From Salipiger mangrovisoli (GTDB taxonomy: Bacteria > Pseudomonadota > Alphaproteobacteria > Rhodobacterales > Rhodobacteraceae): a DNA stretch of 64,000 bases. The notes beneath the pieces were generated by a model, which did no database searches, had not been told where the DNA came from, and was given only the letters and a program-made list of their open reading frames with translations. This document shows, in pieces, positions 53,185-62,483 of this stretch. The translations under genes were made by a program, and so were the position numbers. Numbering within the stretch: the first letter of the stretch is position 1; each line of letters starts with the position of its first letter. Where the stretch lies: contig NZ_JADFFK010000007.1 in the NCBI RefSeq assembly GCF_015223355.1, positions 62,001 to 126,000 on the forward strand, written 5' to 3'.

Positions 53185-54192
53185 TCAGGTCCGCGCCCCT
53201 CCCTTCAGCCGGTAGCGGTCGAGCGCCACGGCGGCGATGATGACCAGACCCTTGATGATGAACTGCCAGATGTCCGACACGCCGGTCAGGATCAGTCCGT
53301 TGGACAGCACCGCGATGATCAGCGCGCCGATCAGCGTGCCCCAGATCGAGCCGACACCGCCGACGAAGGACGTGCCGCCGAGGATCACCGCCGCGATGGC
53401 GTCGAGCTCGTAGGCCTGACCCAGTTGCAGCCCGTTGGCGGCATAGAGCCGGGCGGCGGACATCACCCCGCCGAGCCCCGACAGCAGCCCCGACATGGCG
53501 TAGACGAAGAGCAGCACCAGGCTGACCTTGATGCCGGTCAGGCGCGCCGCCTCCTGGTTGCCGCCGACCGCGTAGATCCAGGTGCCGAGCACGGTGCGGC
53601 GCAGGATGAACCACGAGACGACCACCGTGGTCAGCGCGAAGATCGCCAGCCAGGGCACCCCGAAGAGGCTGCCGTTGCCGATGAATTCGAAGGGCAGGTC
53701 GGCGTTGAACACCGTGGTGTCGCCGCCCATCAGCCGCGCGACGCCGCGCACCGCGGTCAGCGAGCCGAGCGTGACAATGAAGGGTGGCAACCCGAGGTAG
53801 GCGACGAGGCAGCCGTTGGCGAGCCCGAAGACCAGCCCCATCGCCAGCCCCGCCGGAATGCCCAGCAGCCCCCAGTCGGGGATCAGCGAGACGCTGACCG
53901 CCGCCATGGCCGAGGCGGCCAGCACCGAGCCGACCGAAAGGTCGATGCCGCCGGTCAGGATCACGAAGGTCATCCCTGCCGCCAGCACCACGTTGATCGA
54001 GGCCTGCTGCATGACGATCGACAGGTTGTTCACCGACAGGAACTTGCCGGTCATCAGGTGAAAGCCGATCGCCAGCAGGATCAGCACCGGCAGCATGCCG
54101 AGCGCCATGATGGTGCTCTTCATCCGGGCGGCACTGCCGGCAGTTTGCGAGCCCTTCCGGTCTGATGCGGTCACGTCTTGCGCGTCGCTCAT
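53185..54192 (-). CDS. Ribose-type ABC transporter permease
   Basis: A 335-residue RbsC-like membrane protein with about ten helices. ILTGGIDLSVGSVLAASA, the coupling segment AVGGNQEAARLTGI and AVILGGTSFVGGVGSIWGTLIGALII are diagnostic. AGGGAGG lies before the ATG at 54192. It is 44 bp from the binding-protein gene and 31 bp from the ATPase gene. Confidence 0.93.
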   Translation of the reverse strand: MSDAQDVTASDRKGSQTAGSAARMKSTIMALGMLPVLILLAIGFHLMTGKFLSVNNLSIVMQQASINVVLAAGMTFVILTGGIDLSVGSVLAASAMAAVSVSLIPDWGLLGIPAGLAMGLVFGLANGCLVAYLGLPPFIVTLGSLTAVRGVARLMGGDTTVFNADLPFEFIGNGSLFGVPWLAIFALTTVVVSWFILRRTVLGTWIYAVGGNQEAARLTGIKVSLVLLFVYAMSGLLSGLGGVMSAARLYAANGLQLGQAYELDAIAAVILGGTSFVGGVGSIWGTLIGALIIAVLSNGLILTGVSDIWQFIIKGLVIIAAVALDRYRLKGGART

Positions 54193-54223
54193 TCTTTCCT
54201 CCCTTGCGGTCGCCGGGCTGCCG

Positions 54224-55750
54224 TCAGGCGGCGGCCCCGGTCGACAGCGTCATGATCTCTTCCTGCTGCACCGGGCGGCCCGGCGCGGCGCGGACCTCGC
54301 CTGCGATGCGCCCCTCGCGCATCACCAACACGCGGTCGGCGACGCCGACGATCTCCGGCAGTTCCGACGAGATCATCACCACCGCCAGCCCCTCCCGGGC
54401 GAGCGCGTCGATGAGCCGGTAGATCTCGGATTTTGCCCCCACGTCGACGCCGCGCGTCGGCTCGTCGAGGATCACCACCTTCGGTTTCGCCTCGAGCAGC
54501 CGCGCCAGCAGCGCCTTCTGCTGGTTGCCGCCCGACAGCGCGCCGACGTTGAGCTTTGCCGAGGGGGTCTTGATCGCCAGGTCCTTGATCGCCCTGGCGG
54601 CCCGGCTCGCGGCGGCGCGGAAGTTCAGCGTTCCGGCCGTGCCCGCGTCCTCTTCAAGCACGCACATCGAGATGTTCTGCTGGATGCTCATGTCGAGAAA
54701 GAGACCCAGCGCCTTGCGGTCCTCGGTGAGGTAGACGATGCCCCGTTCCAGCGCCTCGCGCGGGCTGCGCGGGGTGACCTCCTCGCCGTTCAGCCAGACC
54801 TCGCCGGAGGTGGCCGGATCGGCGCCGTAGATCAACCGTGCCAGCTCGGTCCGGCCCGAGCCGACCAGTCCCGAGACGCCCAGCACCTCGCCCTCGTGCA
54901 CCTCGAAGCCGCACTCCCGCACCAGCCGACCGTCGGACATGCCCGCGACCTTCATCACCACGTTGCGGCGGCCCTCCGTGGCGACATGCTCCTTCTTGTA
55001 GAACGAGCTGAGATCGCGCCCGACCATCATCGCCACCAGCTTCTGCGCCGAGAGTTCCTCGCGGTCGAGCGTGCCGACATAGCTGCCGTCGCGCAGCACC
55101 GAACAGCGGTCGGACAGGCGGTAGACCTCCTCCATGCGGTGGCTGATGTAGATGATCGCGATGCCCTGCGCGGTCAGCGCGGTGATCACGTCGAAGAGCT
55201 TCTCGGTCTCGCGGCTCGACAGCGAGGTGGTCGGCTCGTCCATCACGATGATCCGCGCCTCCGAGGCGAGTGCGCGGGCAATCTCCACCAGTTGCCGCTC
55301 GCCCAGCGACAGGCCGGCGACGCGTGTGTCGGGGCCGAAGTCGACGCCGAGCCGGTCCAGCACCGGCCGGGCGCGGCCCATCATGCGGGCGCGGTTGACC
55401 ATGCCCGAGCGCGAGGGCTCGCGGCCGAGGAAGATGTTCTCGGCGACCGTCAGGTTCGGGGCGAGCGACAGCTCTTGGTAGATCACCGCGATGCCGCGGG
55501 CGCGGGCCTCTTTCGGATCGCCGGTGGGAACGGCTGTGCCATCCACAAGCACCTCGCCGCCGCGGTCCGCGACATAGGCCCCCGAGAGCACCTTCATCAG
55601 CGTCGACTTGCCCGCGCCGTTCTCGCCCATCAGCGCGTGCACCTCGCCGGGCCAGGCGGTGAGCGAAACGTTGTCGAGCGCGCGCACGGGGCCGAAGGTC
55701 TTGGAGATGTTGCGCATTTCTAGAAGGGGTGTGTCGTCGCGGCGGGTCAC
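54224..55750 (-). CDS. Ribose-type ABC transporter ATP-binding protein (two ABC domains)
   Basis: A 508-residue RbsA-like protein. The first ABC domain has Walker [10 protein letters not shown] and signature LSLGERQ; the second has the degenerate GLVGSGRTE loop, signature [15 protein letters not shown] and Walker [16 protein letters not shown]. It starts with GTG at 55750, which overlaps the DeoR stop by GTGA, with CAGGAG eight bases upstream. Confidence 0.93.
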   Translation of the reverse strand: MTRRDDTPLLEMRNISKTFGPVRALDNVSLTAWPGEVHALMGENGAGKSTLMKVLSGAYVADRGGEVLVDGTAVPTGDPKEARARGIAVIYQELSLAPNLTVAENIFLGREPSRSGMVNRARMMGRARPVLDRLGVDFGPDTRVAGLSLGERQLVEIARALASEARIIVMDEPTTSLSSRETEKLFDVITALTAQGIAIIYISHRMEEVYRLSDRCSVLRDGSYVGTLDREELSAQKLVAMMVGRDLSSFYKKEHVATEGRRNVVMKVAGMSDGRLVRECGFEVHEGEVLGVSGLVGSGRTELARLIYGADPATSGEVWLNGEEVTPRSPREALERGIVYLTEDRKALGLFLDMSIQQNISMCVLEEDAGTAGTLNFRAAASRAARAIKDLAIKTPSAKLNVGALSGGNQQKALLARLLEAKPKVVILDEPTRGVDVGAKSEIYRLIDALAREGLAVVMISSELPEIVGVADRVLVMREGRIAGEVRAAPGRPVQQEEIMTLSTGAAA

Positions 55751-56529
55751 GGCGCGGCTCCTGAGGTCGCGGCGATGCTGAAGGCGACACCCTCGTCCTC
55801 GAGCATGGCGGCATCGCGGTCGGACAGGCCGTCGTCGGTGATCAGCCGGGTCACCCGGCTCAACGGCAGCGCCACGCTCGACGGGCGTTCGGCGAATTTG
55901 CGGCTGTCGACCAGCACGATGATCTCGTTGGCCAGCCCGCACATGTCGTTGATGAAGCGCACCAGCAGCGGGTGGTTTTCCAGCAGCCCCTCCTGGCTGA
56001 CGCCAAGCGCGCCGACGAAGAACTGCGAGGCGTAGAATTCATAGCCGCCGCGCGCCGGGTCGTAGAGGATGCCCGGCTCGCGGTGCAGATCACCGCCGCC
56101 GACGGTCAGCTGGCAGGTGCCATGCTCGCTGAGATAGCCGGCGAGCGGCATGGAATTGGTGAAGACGCGGACGTTGCGATTGGCGATGCGGGTGCCGAAC
56201 TCGAAGCAGGTCGAGCCGCCGTGCACGATGATCAGGCTGCCGTCGCGCACCAGCTTCGAGGCTTCGGTGGCAATGGCCCGCTTGGCTTCCACCGCGATGT
56301 CGCGGTTTTCGACGAAGGGCAGCGACACGGTCTTGCGCCGGGGCCCACCCTCTGGTGCGGCAAGCCCGCCGTGCACCTTGCGCGCCGCGCCAGCCTCGTC
56401 GAGCTTGTCGATGTCACGGCGCACGGTGGCGGCGGAGACGCGCAACATGAGCTGCAACTCCTTCACCGAAACGAAGGGCCGCTCCTCCAGCAACGTGGTG
56501 ATCACGTGATGGCGATGCGATTCACTCAT
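55747..56529 (-). CDS. DeoR-family transcriptional regulator
   Basis: A 260-residue DeoR/GlpR regulator: N-terminal HTH ([28 protein letters not shown]), then a sugar-phosphate sensor domain ([32 protein letters not shown]). It heads the pentose operon and probably represses it until a phosphorylated ketopentose binds. The GGAGGAGG element fixes the start at 56529. Confidence 0.9.
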   Translation of the reverse strand: MSESHRHHVITTLLEERPFVSVKELQLMLRVSAATVRRDIDKLDEAGAARKVHGGLAAPEGGPRRKTVSLPFVENRDIAVEAKRAIATEASKLVRDGSLIIVHGGSTCFEFGTRIANRNVRVFTNSMPLAGYLSEHGTCQLTVGGGDLHREPGILYDPARGGYEFYASQFFVGALGVSQEGLLENHPLLVRFINDMCGLANEIIVLVDSRKFAERPSSVALPLSRVTRLITDDGLSDRDAAMLEDEGVAFSIAATSGAAP

Positions 56530-56590
56530 CGTCACCTCCTCCTCTTTCCAAGAGTGAAGATGATTGAAAAGCATCATTTTGCAAACTGAA

Positions 56591-56724
56591 ACGCAAATGC
56601 GTAACAAAAATGCGTTAAAACAACTGGTTGACGAGGTTTTTCAACCTTCGAAACAGCGTCTTTGTGCGCATTTATTGCCGCATGGAGAGCGAATCACGTC
56701 ATGAGCGTGAGCATTTATGCGCAT
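56591..56724. promoter_or_regulatory. Repeated AAATGCG(T/C) motifs upstream of the DeoR operon
   Basis: AAATGCGT occurs at 56595-56602 and 56608-56615, a 13-bp direct repeat; the first copy lies in ACGCAAATGCGT (56591-56602) with inverted 5-bp arms. GCGCATTT, the reverse motif, is at 56666-56673, and the palindrome ATGCGCAT at 56717-56724. These are candidate operators for the DeoR protein encoded just downstream. Confidence 0.5.
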
Positions 56725-56771
56725 GCAGCATTCCGGGATGCTTGTTTCTGCGCGTGCACGGGATCCACAGG

Positions 56772-57614
56772 TCAGGTGCCGTAGATGCTCTCGGCGCAGG
56801 CGATGACCGCGCCGTCGCTGGCGCGTTTGGCGTGGCTCTGCACCGTCACAGCAGGATTGGGCGCGAGGCTGTGAACGCTGGCCCTGGCGGTGACTTCCAG
56901 CCGGTCGCCGACATCGAGATTGCCGAAGAAATGCGCCCGTCGGTTGCGCATCGGGAACCGGCAGAGGATCTCGGGGGCGGCATTTCTTTCGGCGCGTTCA
57001 ATCATGTCGTGGATGCTGGCGAAATACACCAGTCCAACGCCGTTCAGATGGTCGTCCTCAAGGATCTCGAAGGAGATGTGCGGCGGCGCGTTCTCGCGCT
57101 GCGCCCGGTCGCGATCGTGGCGACCGAGCGTGCGCAACAGCGCCGCCCGGCGCGCGGCCGCATGGCCGCGATCCGCTTGGAACATGGCCTTTAGGTCGGG
57201 GACGCCCAGCTTGACGTTGGACCGGCCGTTGCGCCGCGCGAAGCTGGTGAGGATTTCCGCGCATAGGAGCTTTCCGGGGGCGCGCAGCTGAAGTTGGCTG
57301 CGCCAGCCGTTTTGGGCGGACGGCGGCTCTGTCATCACGAATTGGCACAGATCGTCCTCGCGGAAGGCGGCGGAATCTCCCTTGAGGGTGCAGGCCACGA
57401 CCGAGGCCATGACCCGCGCGCCGGTCAGGTCGCGCAGGTCCGAGGGTGTCACGCCCGACTGCGCGGCAATCGACAGCCAATGCCGGTGGCAGGCTTCTCG
57501 CAGCACCCAGGATCTCCGCACGCCGGAGGCGCTCATGTGGGGCATTCCGAGCCGAAAGCAGACCGGCGACAGGGCGGCTGCGGCGGGCGTCTCGATATCG
57601 ATGGTGGGCAACAT
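56772..57614 (-). CDS. LnmK/Pnap_2097-like double-hotdog protein
   Basis: A 280-residue protein. CFRLGMPHMSASGVRRSWVLREACHRHW at the N-terminus and SFEILEDDHLNGVGLVYFASIHDMIE in the second half resemble the LnmK / Pnap_2097 biosynthetic family, which has a double-hotdog fold and includes an acyltransferase/decarboxylase of polyketide assembly. No polyketide synthase or carrier protein is visible in the window, so its role is unclear. AAGAAGG lies eight bases before the ATG at 57614. The family call rests on remembered motifs. Confidence 0.55.
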   Translation of the reverse strand: MLPTIDIETPAAAALSPVCFRLGMPHMSASGVRRSWVLREACHRHWLSIAAQSGVTPSDLRDLTGARVMASVVACTLKGDSAAFREDDLCQFVMTEPPSAQNGWRSQLQLRAPGKLLCAEILTSFARRNGRSNVKLGVPDLKAMFQADRGHAAARRAALLRTLGRHDRDRAQRENAPPHISFEILEDDHLNGVGLVYFASIHDMIERAERNAAPEILCRFPMRNRRAHFFGNLDVGDRLEVTARASVHSLAPNPAVTVQSHAKRASDGAVIACAESIYGT

Positions 57615-57737
57615 GGCTGGAACCTTCTTGCTGCAATTCGCGGGGTCCGCAGCGGCCACACCGGGCGTGTGGCACATCGCATGCGGTGCGGTGGCGCGGG
57701 CGCATGGCAAAGTCTCCATCAGAATGTTGCAGCAGTG

Positions 57738-58643
57738 TTAGAATGGCGAAGATCGCTGCGGCGGCTCCGGCATCTGCAGACCCTGTGACCGTTGGATGGG
57801 CAGGTGACCGGCAATGATCTCGGGAAGGGGCGTCGGAGAAAACTTCGGCAGGTGGGATGCGAAGCTGTCACGTTCGAGCCAATGCGGGTGCTCGAAAAGA
57901 TAGCGCATCTCGGAAAATTCACGCGCCAGTTCCCAGACCGGGGACAGCAGGCGCAGGGCTGCCCACGGAAATCGGCTGATGCGCAGCGGGCGCCCGGTCT
58001 GGCGGGTGATTTCAGTGGAGAGCTCGGTCAGGCTGAAGCTGTGGCCGGGGAAGGGGATGTCGGCAAATCGCGGCAGGTCGTCCCGCTGTGACAGCGCCAC
58101 GGCTGCGCGGGCGAAATCCGGCAGGAAGGCATAGGCGCGCCGCACGTCCGGCGCGCCGAGCGCTGTAATCCGGCCCTTGTGCAGGCCCGTCAGGACGACG
58201 CGCCCCATCGTCAGGCCCGGCTGCGCCCCGTCAAGGAAGTCCCCGGCGCGCAGGATCGTGACCGCAAGACCGGAGTCGCGCCAGGCGGCTTCCATCTCGG
58301 CCCGGATGGCGCCCTTGCGGCTGCAGGGCAAATGCGGCGTGGCGGCGCTCCAGGGGGCGGGCTGGCGGCCGTAGACGTAGACGTTTCCGGGGATCAGGAC
58401 ACGCGCGCCGCTGGCGCGGGCGGCGGTCATCGCGAGCCGGGTGATGCGCGGGATCTGGGTCTGCCAGTCGTGGTAGTCGGGCGGGTTCATCGCGTTGACG
58501 ATCAGGGCGACGCCGCGCGCGGCTGCGACGGGATCGGTGCCGCGCACATAGGTCCGGACCTGCCAGCCGGCCGCGGCGAAGGCACGGGCAAAGGCGGTGC
58601 CGGAATGGCCGGAGCCGCCGAGGATGAGAACGTCGCGTGTCAT
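57738..58643 (-). CDS. NAD-dependent epimerase/dehydratase-like protein
   Basis: A 301-residue extended SDR / NAD(P)-binding protein. ILGGSGHSGTAFARAFA is the Rossmann loop; PGNVYVYGRQP occupies the active-site Tyr region and ILRAGDFLDG a downstream conserved block, but the Y-x-x-x-K is not well conserved, as in atypical SDRs. Substrate unknown. TGGAGG precedes the ATG at 58643. It is divergent from the LysR gene, which probably regulates it. Confidence 0.8.
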   Translation of the reverse strand: MTRDVLILGGSGHSGTAFARAFAAAGWQVRTYVRGTDPVAAARGVALIVNAMNPPDYHDWQTQIPRITRLAMTAARASGARVLIPGNVYVYGRQPAPWSAATPHLPCSRKGAIRAEMEAAWRDSGLAVTILRAGDFLDGAQPGLTMGRVVLTGLHKGRITALGAPDVRRAYAFLPDFARAAVALSQRDDLPRFADIPFPGHSFSLTELSTEITRQTGRPLRISRFPWAALRLLSPVWELAREFSEMRYLFEHPHWLERDSFASHLPKFSPTPLPEIIAGHLPIQRSQGLQMPEPPQRSSPF

Positions 58644-58773
58644 GGGGCCTCCAGGTGCCGGCGGATCAGGGGACGGGAGATCAGGGATTGGGCATCGATT
58701 TCGAAGGAGGATGTCGCACGGAAGATATCGCATGGGGATTGCCAAAATCTGCAGGTCAGCCATTCATGGATGT

Positions 58774-59679
58774 ATGGATATGCGCGCGCTCGACTGGTCT
58801 CTTCTGCAAAGCTTCCTGCGCGTTGCCGCGGCGGGCTCGCTGTCCGCGGCGGCGCGGCGCCACGGCGTCAGCCAACCGACGCTCGGGCGCCACGTCCGGG
58901 CCTTGGAGGCGGCGCTGGAACAGCCTCTGTTCACCCGCCGCCCCGAGGGGCAGGTGCTCACCGCCATGGGCCATCAGTTGCTGGCCCACGCCCGCGACAT
59001 GGAGGCGGCGGCGGCGCGGCTTTCGCTGACCGCGGCCGGGGCCAGCGAAAGGCTCGAAGGCACGGTGCGGGTGACCGCCGCGCGGGTCGTCGCGCATTGG
59101 CACCTGCCGCGGCTGCTTGCGCGGCTGCGCCTTGAGGAACCCGGAATCCGCATCGACCTCGTGGCCTCGGACGTGCCCGAGAACCTGATGCACCGCGAGG
59201 CCGACATCGCCCTGCGCATGTTCCGCCCGGAGCGCGGCGACCTCCTGGCCCAGAAGGTCGCCGAGCTGCCGCTGGGGCTCTACGCCGCGCGCAGCTATCT
59301 CGACAGGGTCGGGCGACCGCAGACGCTGAAGGCGCTTCAGGCCCTGGATTTCGTCGGCTACGGTCCCTCTGACCTGATGCAGCGGGTGATGGCCGAGAAC
59401 GGCTGGCAGCCGCGCCGCGAGACCTTCCCGCTGCGCTGCGAGGACCAGCTGGTCAACTGGGCGCTGGTCTGCGCGGGATGTGGTGTCGGTGGCTTCCAGA
59501 GGAGCATCGCGGACAGCGACCCGCGCGTCGAGCGCGTCGCGGATTTCGTCCGCCTGCCGGTTCTGCCGGTCTGGCTGGTGGTGCCAGAGGCGCTGCGTCA
59601 CGTCCCGCGCGTTGCGCGGGTGCGCGCGGCGCTGGCCGAGGAGATGGCGCGCATCGGCGCGGCGGGCAGCGCCGGATGA
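58774..59679 (+). CDS. LysR-family transcriptional regulator
   Basis: A 301-residue regulator. The HTH (residues 5-62; FLRVAAAGSLSAAARRHGVSQPTLGRHVRALE) is followed by a LysR substrate domain (SERLEGTVRVTAARVVA onward). Its 130-bp divergent arrangement with the epimerase-like gene suggests control of that gene and itself. ATG 58774 and 58780 are both possible; neither has a strong ribosome-binding site. Confidence 0.88.
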   Translation: MDMRALDWSLLQSFLRVAAAGSLSAAARRHGVSQPTLGRHVRALEAALEQPLFTRRPEGQVLTAMGHQLLAHARDMEAAAARLSLTAAGASERLEGTVRVTAARVVAHWHLPRLLARLRLEEPGIRIDLVASDVPENLMHREADIALRMFRPERGDLLAQKVAELPLGLYAARSYLDRVGRPQTLKALQALDFVGYGPSDLMQRVMAENGWQPRRETFPLRCEDQLVNWALVCAGCGVGGFQRSIADSDPRVERVADFVRLPVLPVWLVVPEALRHVPRVARVRAALAEEMARIGAAGSAG

Positions 59680-59683
59680 GCGA

Positions 59684-60901
59684 TCAGTCCGGTCCGTCCG
59701 GCGCGCTGTCCTGCGGATCCGGCACCTGCGGGGCGGGCGCGGATGGCTTCGGGTCGTCGACGCGATGGGCAAGGTTCTCTGGCCTGTAGCCGGGGTCACT
59801 CTGCATCCGTGCCACGACCGAGGGATGAAGGTCGGCATCCGGCGGGATCGGGCGCGGCTCGCCGCGCGGAAGGTAGAGCCGGGCAAAGCCGCGGCGGAAC
59901 GGCCATTCCCGGAAGCGCAGGCATTTCGGAAGATATTCCAGCACCGGCCAGAGGCCGATCATCGACGCGTTCACCGGCTCCGCCAGCGAGCGGTCCTCGG
60001 CCCCGCCGCCGGACCTGTCGGGCTGCCGGGGCGCGGGGATCAGCTGCGCCATCGCGCGCGCGTCGACGCGAAGCCCCTCGGCCACCGCCTCGTCGATCAT
60101 CCAGCGGAGCGCGAGTCTCGACAGGCCACTCCTCGGCTCGGGCCAGCCACCGCCCACGTCCGAATGGGTTCCGGCGAACCAGACCTGCTTCGTGCTGTGG
60201 CCAAGGTCGGTCTTGCCGAAAGGGTCGGGATTGAAGCGCGACGGCGCGACCCATCTGTTCAGCCGGAACATGCGCCGCCGCTCGTCGATCGAGAGCGCGT
60301 GCCGGAAGGCGCGGACGCCCGGATTGCTGCGCGTGTAGGGCAGCTTCTGGAACGAGGGCAGGTAAAGCCGGTCCGGTCTCGGCACGATCACCGAACTCAC
60401 AGTGTCCCAGGCCCCGAGGAAGTGGATCGGCACGCGCCGGGTCCTCAGGACCTGGCGCACCCGCCAGCCGTGCCGCAGGCTGTTCTGGCTGCTGGCCCGC
60501 TTGTAGGCCACCAGCGCGGGGCCGCTGAGGTTCCTCTGCTCGGGGGAAAGCAGTCCGACGAGGTAGATCATCCCCGCCAGCGCGCGCACCGTGTAGGCCC
60601 CCCGGCTGAAGCCGAAGAGGAAGATGCGGTCGCCCTTTTGCCAGTGTTCCACCAGGAACTGGTAGGGTTCGAGGATGTTGTCATCGAGCCCCCAGCCGGT
60701 CGCCAGGCCGAAGACCAGCCGAAGGCTCTGCCGGATCTCGGCCCAGCTGTCGGAACTCGACAGCGTGCCGACGCCCGGATCGTAGAACACGCGTTGCCCT
60801 GCGTCGCGCGGCACACAGCGGTAGAGCTTGAGCACGTTGGACAGCGTCTCACCGATCTCGTTGCCCGTCCCGTCGCAGCAGATCACGATGTTCTTTGCCA
60901 T
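59684..60901 (-). CDS. DUF2235 alpha/beta-hydrolase-like protein
   Basis: A 405-residue DUF2235 protein. IVICCDGTGNE starts the fold, the nucleophile elbow is GFSRG with Ser99, and FAGTHSDVGGGW holds the likely catalytic Asp; GAWDTV is also conserved. DUF2235 includes lipases and type VI secretion phospholipase effectors, but no secretion genes are seen here and there is no signal peptide. The C-terminus is a Pro/Asp-rich tail. GGGGAG lies nine bases before the ATG at 60901. It is the third gene of the right-edge module, 28 bp after the metallo-beta-lactamase gene. Confidence 0.85.
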   Translation of the reverse strand: MAKNIVICCDGTGNEIGETLSNVLKLYRCVPRDAGQRVFYDPGVGTLSSSDSWAEIRQSLRLVFGLATGWGLDDNILEPYQFLVEHWQKGDRIFLFGFSRGAYTVRALAGMIYLVGLLSPEQRNLSGPALVAYKRASSQNSLRHGWRVRQVLRTRRVPIHFLGAWDTVSSVIVPRPDRLYLPSFQKLPYTRSNPGVRAFRHALSIDERRRMFRLNRWVAPSRFNPDPFGKTDLGHSTKQVWFAGTHSDVGGGWPEPRSGLSRLALRWMIDEAVAEGLRVDARAMAQLIPAPRQPDRSGGGAEDRSLAEPVNASMIGLWPVLEYLPKCLRFREWPFRRGFARLYLPRGEPRPIPPDADLHPSVVARMQSDPGYRPENLAHRVDDPKPSAPAPQVPDPQDSAPDGPD

Positions 60902-60929
60902 ACGGGCGCGCTCCCCGGTGCTCTGCGGA

Positions 60930-62483
60930 TCAGGCAGAGCTGTCCTCGATGTCATACTGGATGAACAGATCCGAGACTTGGAGCCGTCCGGTGAAACGCA
61001 GCCACTCCGGCAAGGGCAGGTCGGGCGGCCGGTCCGGCGCGCCCTTGTCGATCTCCAGGACGCGGCCCTGCGCCTTGCGCATCAGCGCGCTCCTGATCGA
61101 CGGCAGCGGGTGATCCCAGCCTGCCGTGTTCAGCGCCCAGTCGCGATGCGCCGGGATCATCGCGGTGAATTCCTCGGCGGCCCCGTCGGCGGTCGCCATC
61201 CACCACAGGTTCGGATAGTCGCTGCTGGCCTCGCCTTTCAGCGTCGCATTGTGGCTGCCGTGGTGCCCGACCTTGTAGAGCACCGTCCTGCCGAGCAGGT
61301 CCCGCACGGTGATCTTGCGGCCCGCCACCGTCCAGCTGCCGTCATCCCAGGACATCCAGTTGCCGTATTGCGCGTCCGCCGCGAGCAAAAGCACCTTCTT
61401 CGAGACCGGCAGCTCGATCGCCAGCACGAGGCTGGTGTTGTTGACCCCGGTGTTCAGCTTGAGCGCGAAGCTTTCGGCCGAGTAGAGCCACTCCTCGTCG
61501 ATGCGCCGCCAGTCGGCGCCGTCGGGGGTCTCGTCGGCGCGGTGATCGTCGTTCGGGCCGCTGCCGTAGTAGCTGCGGAAGAAACTGTCGGGATCGCTCT
61601 CGTCGAAGGCGGTGTCCTTGGCAACGCCGTAGGTCAGCGCAAAGGGCGCGCCCCGGCTTTCCACCTCGGTGCCCTGCGTTGCGGCGGCGAAGAACGACAG
61701 CGAGCTGGTGCCGAGGGCCATGTGGCCGGGAAAGGCGGCGTCGCCGCGGGGGTCTTCGTCCTTCAGCAGATCGGCGTCGCGTGGCGGGCCCAGTACGTAG
61801 ATCCGTACCCCCTTGCTGCCGGGCAGGACAAAGGACGGCGCGTGCGGCGAGAGGAAGCGGTGGATCCCGGCCGCGTCCTTGATCACCTTCATCGCCTGCT
61901 TGTTCTGCGAGTTGGCCGGATCCGCCGCCGCCCCGAACCCCAGAACCTGAACCGGGGCTGGTGGCAGCATCTCGGGCAGCAGCACGTCGTTGCCGATCTC
62001 CAGCTCGAGCAACTGGTCCAGTCGCGACACTGCGGCACGGCCCTCGGCTTCTGCCCCGGCGAGCATCTGCAACTGGTTGCGCGCTTCGATGAGCCCAAGA
62101 AGCTGGTCCTGGTGACGGGCGCGGAACTCCTTGGCGAGCGGATCGTCCGGATCCTCGGTCCAGGCGAACCAGGCTTCCGAGATGGCGAACCCCGCGAATT
62201 TCTTCAGCCCGTTCACATGGTCCTGATGCTCGTGGGTGACGGCCACCACGTCCAGTCTGTTGGCGGTGGCGGCGGCGATGTCGTTGACCACCTCGTCCAG
62301 CTGGACCTTGCGCGCGCCCACGTCGATCTGCGAGCCGGGCTTGTAGCCGCAATCGACCATCATGTAGACCGGCGGGCCGCCGCTTTCACGCGGGAAGGCG
62401 AGCAGCAGGCAATCGCCGTGTCCCTGCCGGTACATGCGGACCGAGACGCCGTCTGCCGGGGGCTCTAGCTGGGGCATCGGCAT
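60930..62483 (-). CDS. ComEC-like metallo-beta-lactamase-fold protein
   Basis: A 517-residue soluble protein. The metal motif H84-x-H86-x-D88-H89 (VTHEHQDHVNG) and the distal GHHGSHNAT (H407/H408) resemble the hydrolase domain of ComEC/Rec2 proteins, but there are no membrane helices. A long insert (about residues 105-330) separates the two halves. It could cut nucleic acid or another phosphodiester. Its ATG overlaps the upstream stop by one base, with GAGGAG upstream, so it is coupled to the gluzincin-like gene. Confidence 0.82.
   Translation of the reverse strand: MPMPQLEPPADGVSVRMYRQGHGDCLLLAFPRESGGPPVYMMVDCGYKPGSQIDVGARKVQLDEVVNDIAAATANRLDVVAVTHEHQDHVNGLKKFAGFAISEAWFAWTEDPDDPLAKEFRARHQDQLLGLIEARNQLQMLAGAEAEGRAAVSRLDQLLELEIGNDVLLPEMLPPAPVQVLGFGAAADPANSQNKQAMKVIKDAAGIHRFLSPHAPSFVLPGSKGVRIYVLGPPRDADLLKDEDPRGDAAFPGHMALGTSSLSFFAAATQGTEVESRGAPFALTYGVAKDTAFDESDPDSFFRSYYGSGPNDDHRADETPDGADWRRIDEEWLYSAESFALKLNTGVNNTSLVLAIELPVSKKVLLLAADAQYGNWMSWDDGSWTVAGRKITVRDLLGRTVLYKVGHHGSHNATLKGEASSDYPNLWWMATADGAAEEFTAMIPAHRDWALNTAGWDHPLPSIRSALMRKAQGRVLEIDKGAPDRPPDLPLPEWLRFTGRLQVSDLFIQYDIEDSSA

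Noticed and set aside
59684-60901. DUF2235 protein as a type VI secretion effector
   Set aside because: No VgrG, PAAR, Hcp or immunity-like gene is in the window, and the neighbours are an MBL-fold and a gluzincin-like protein.
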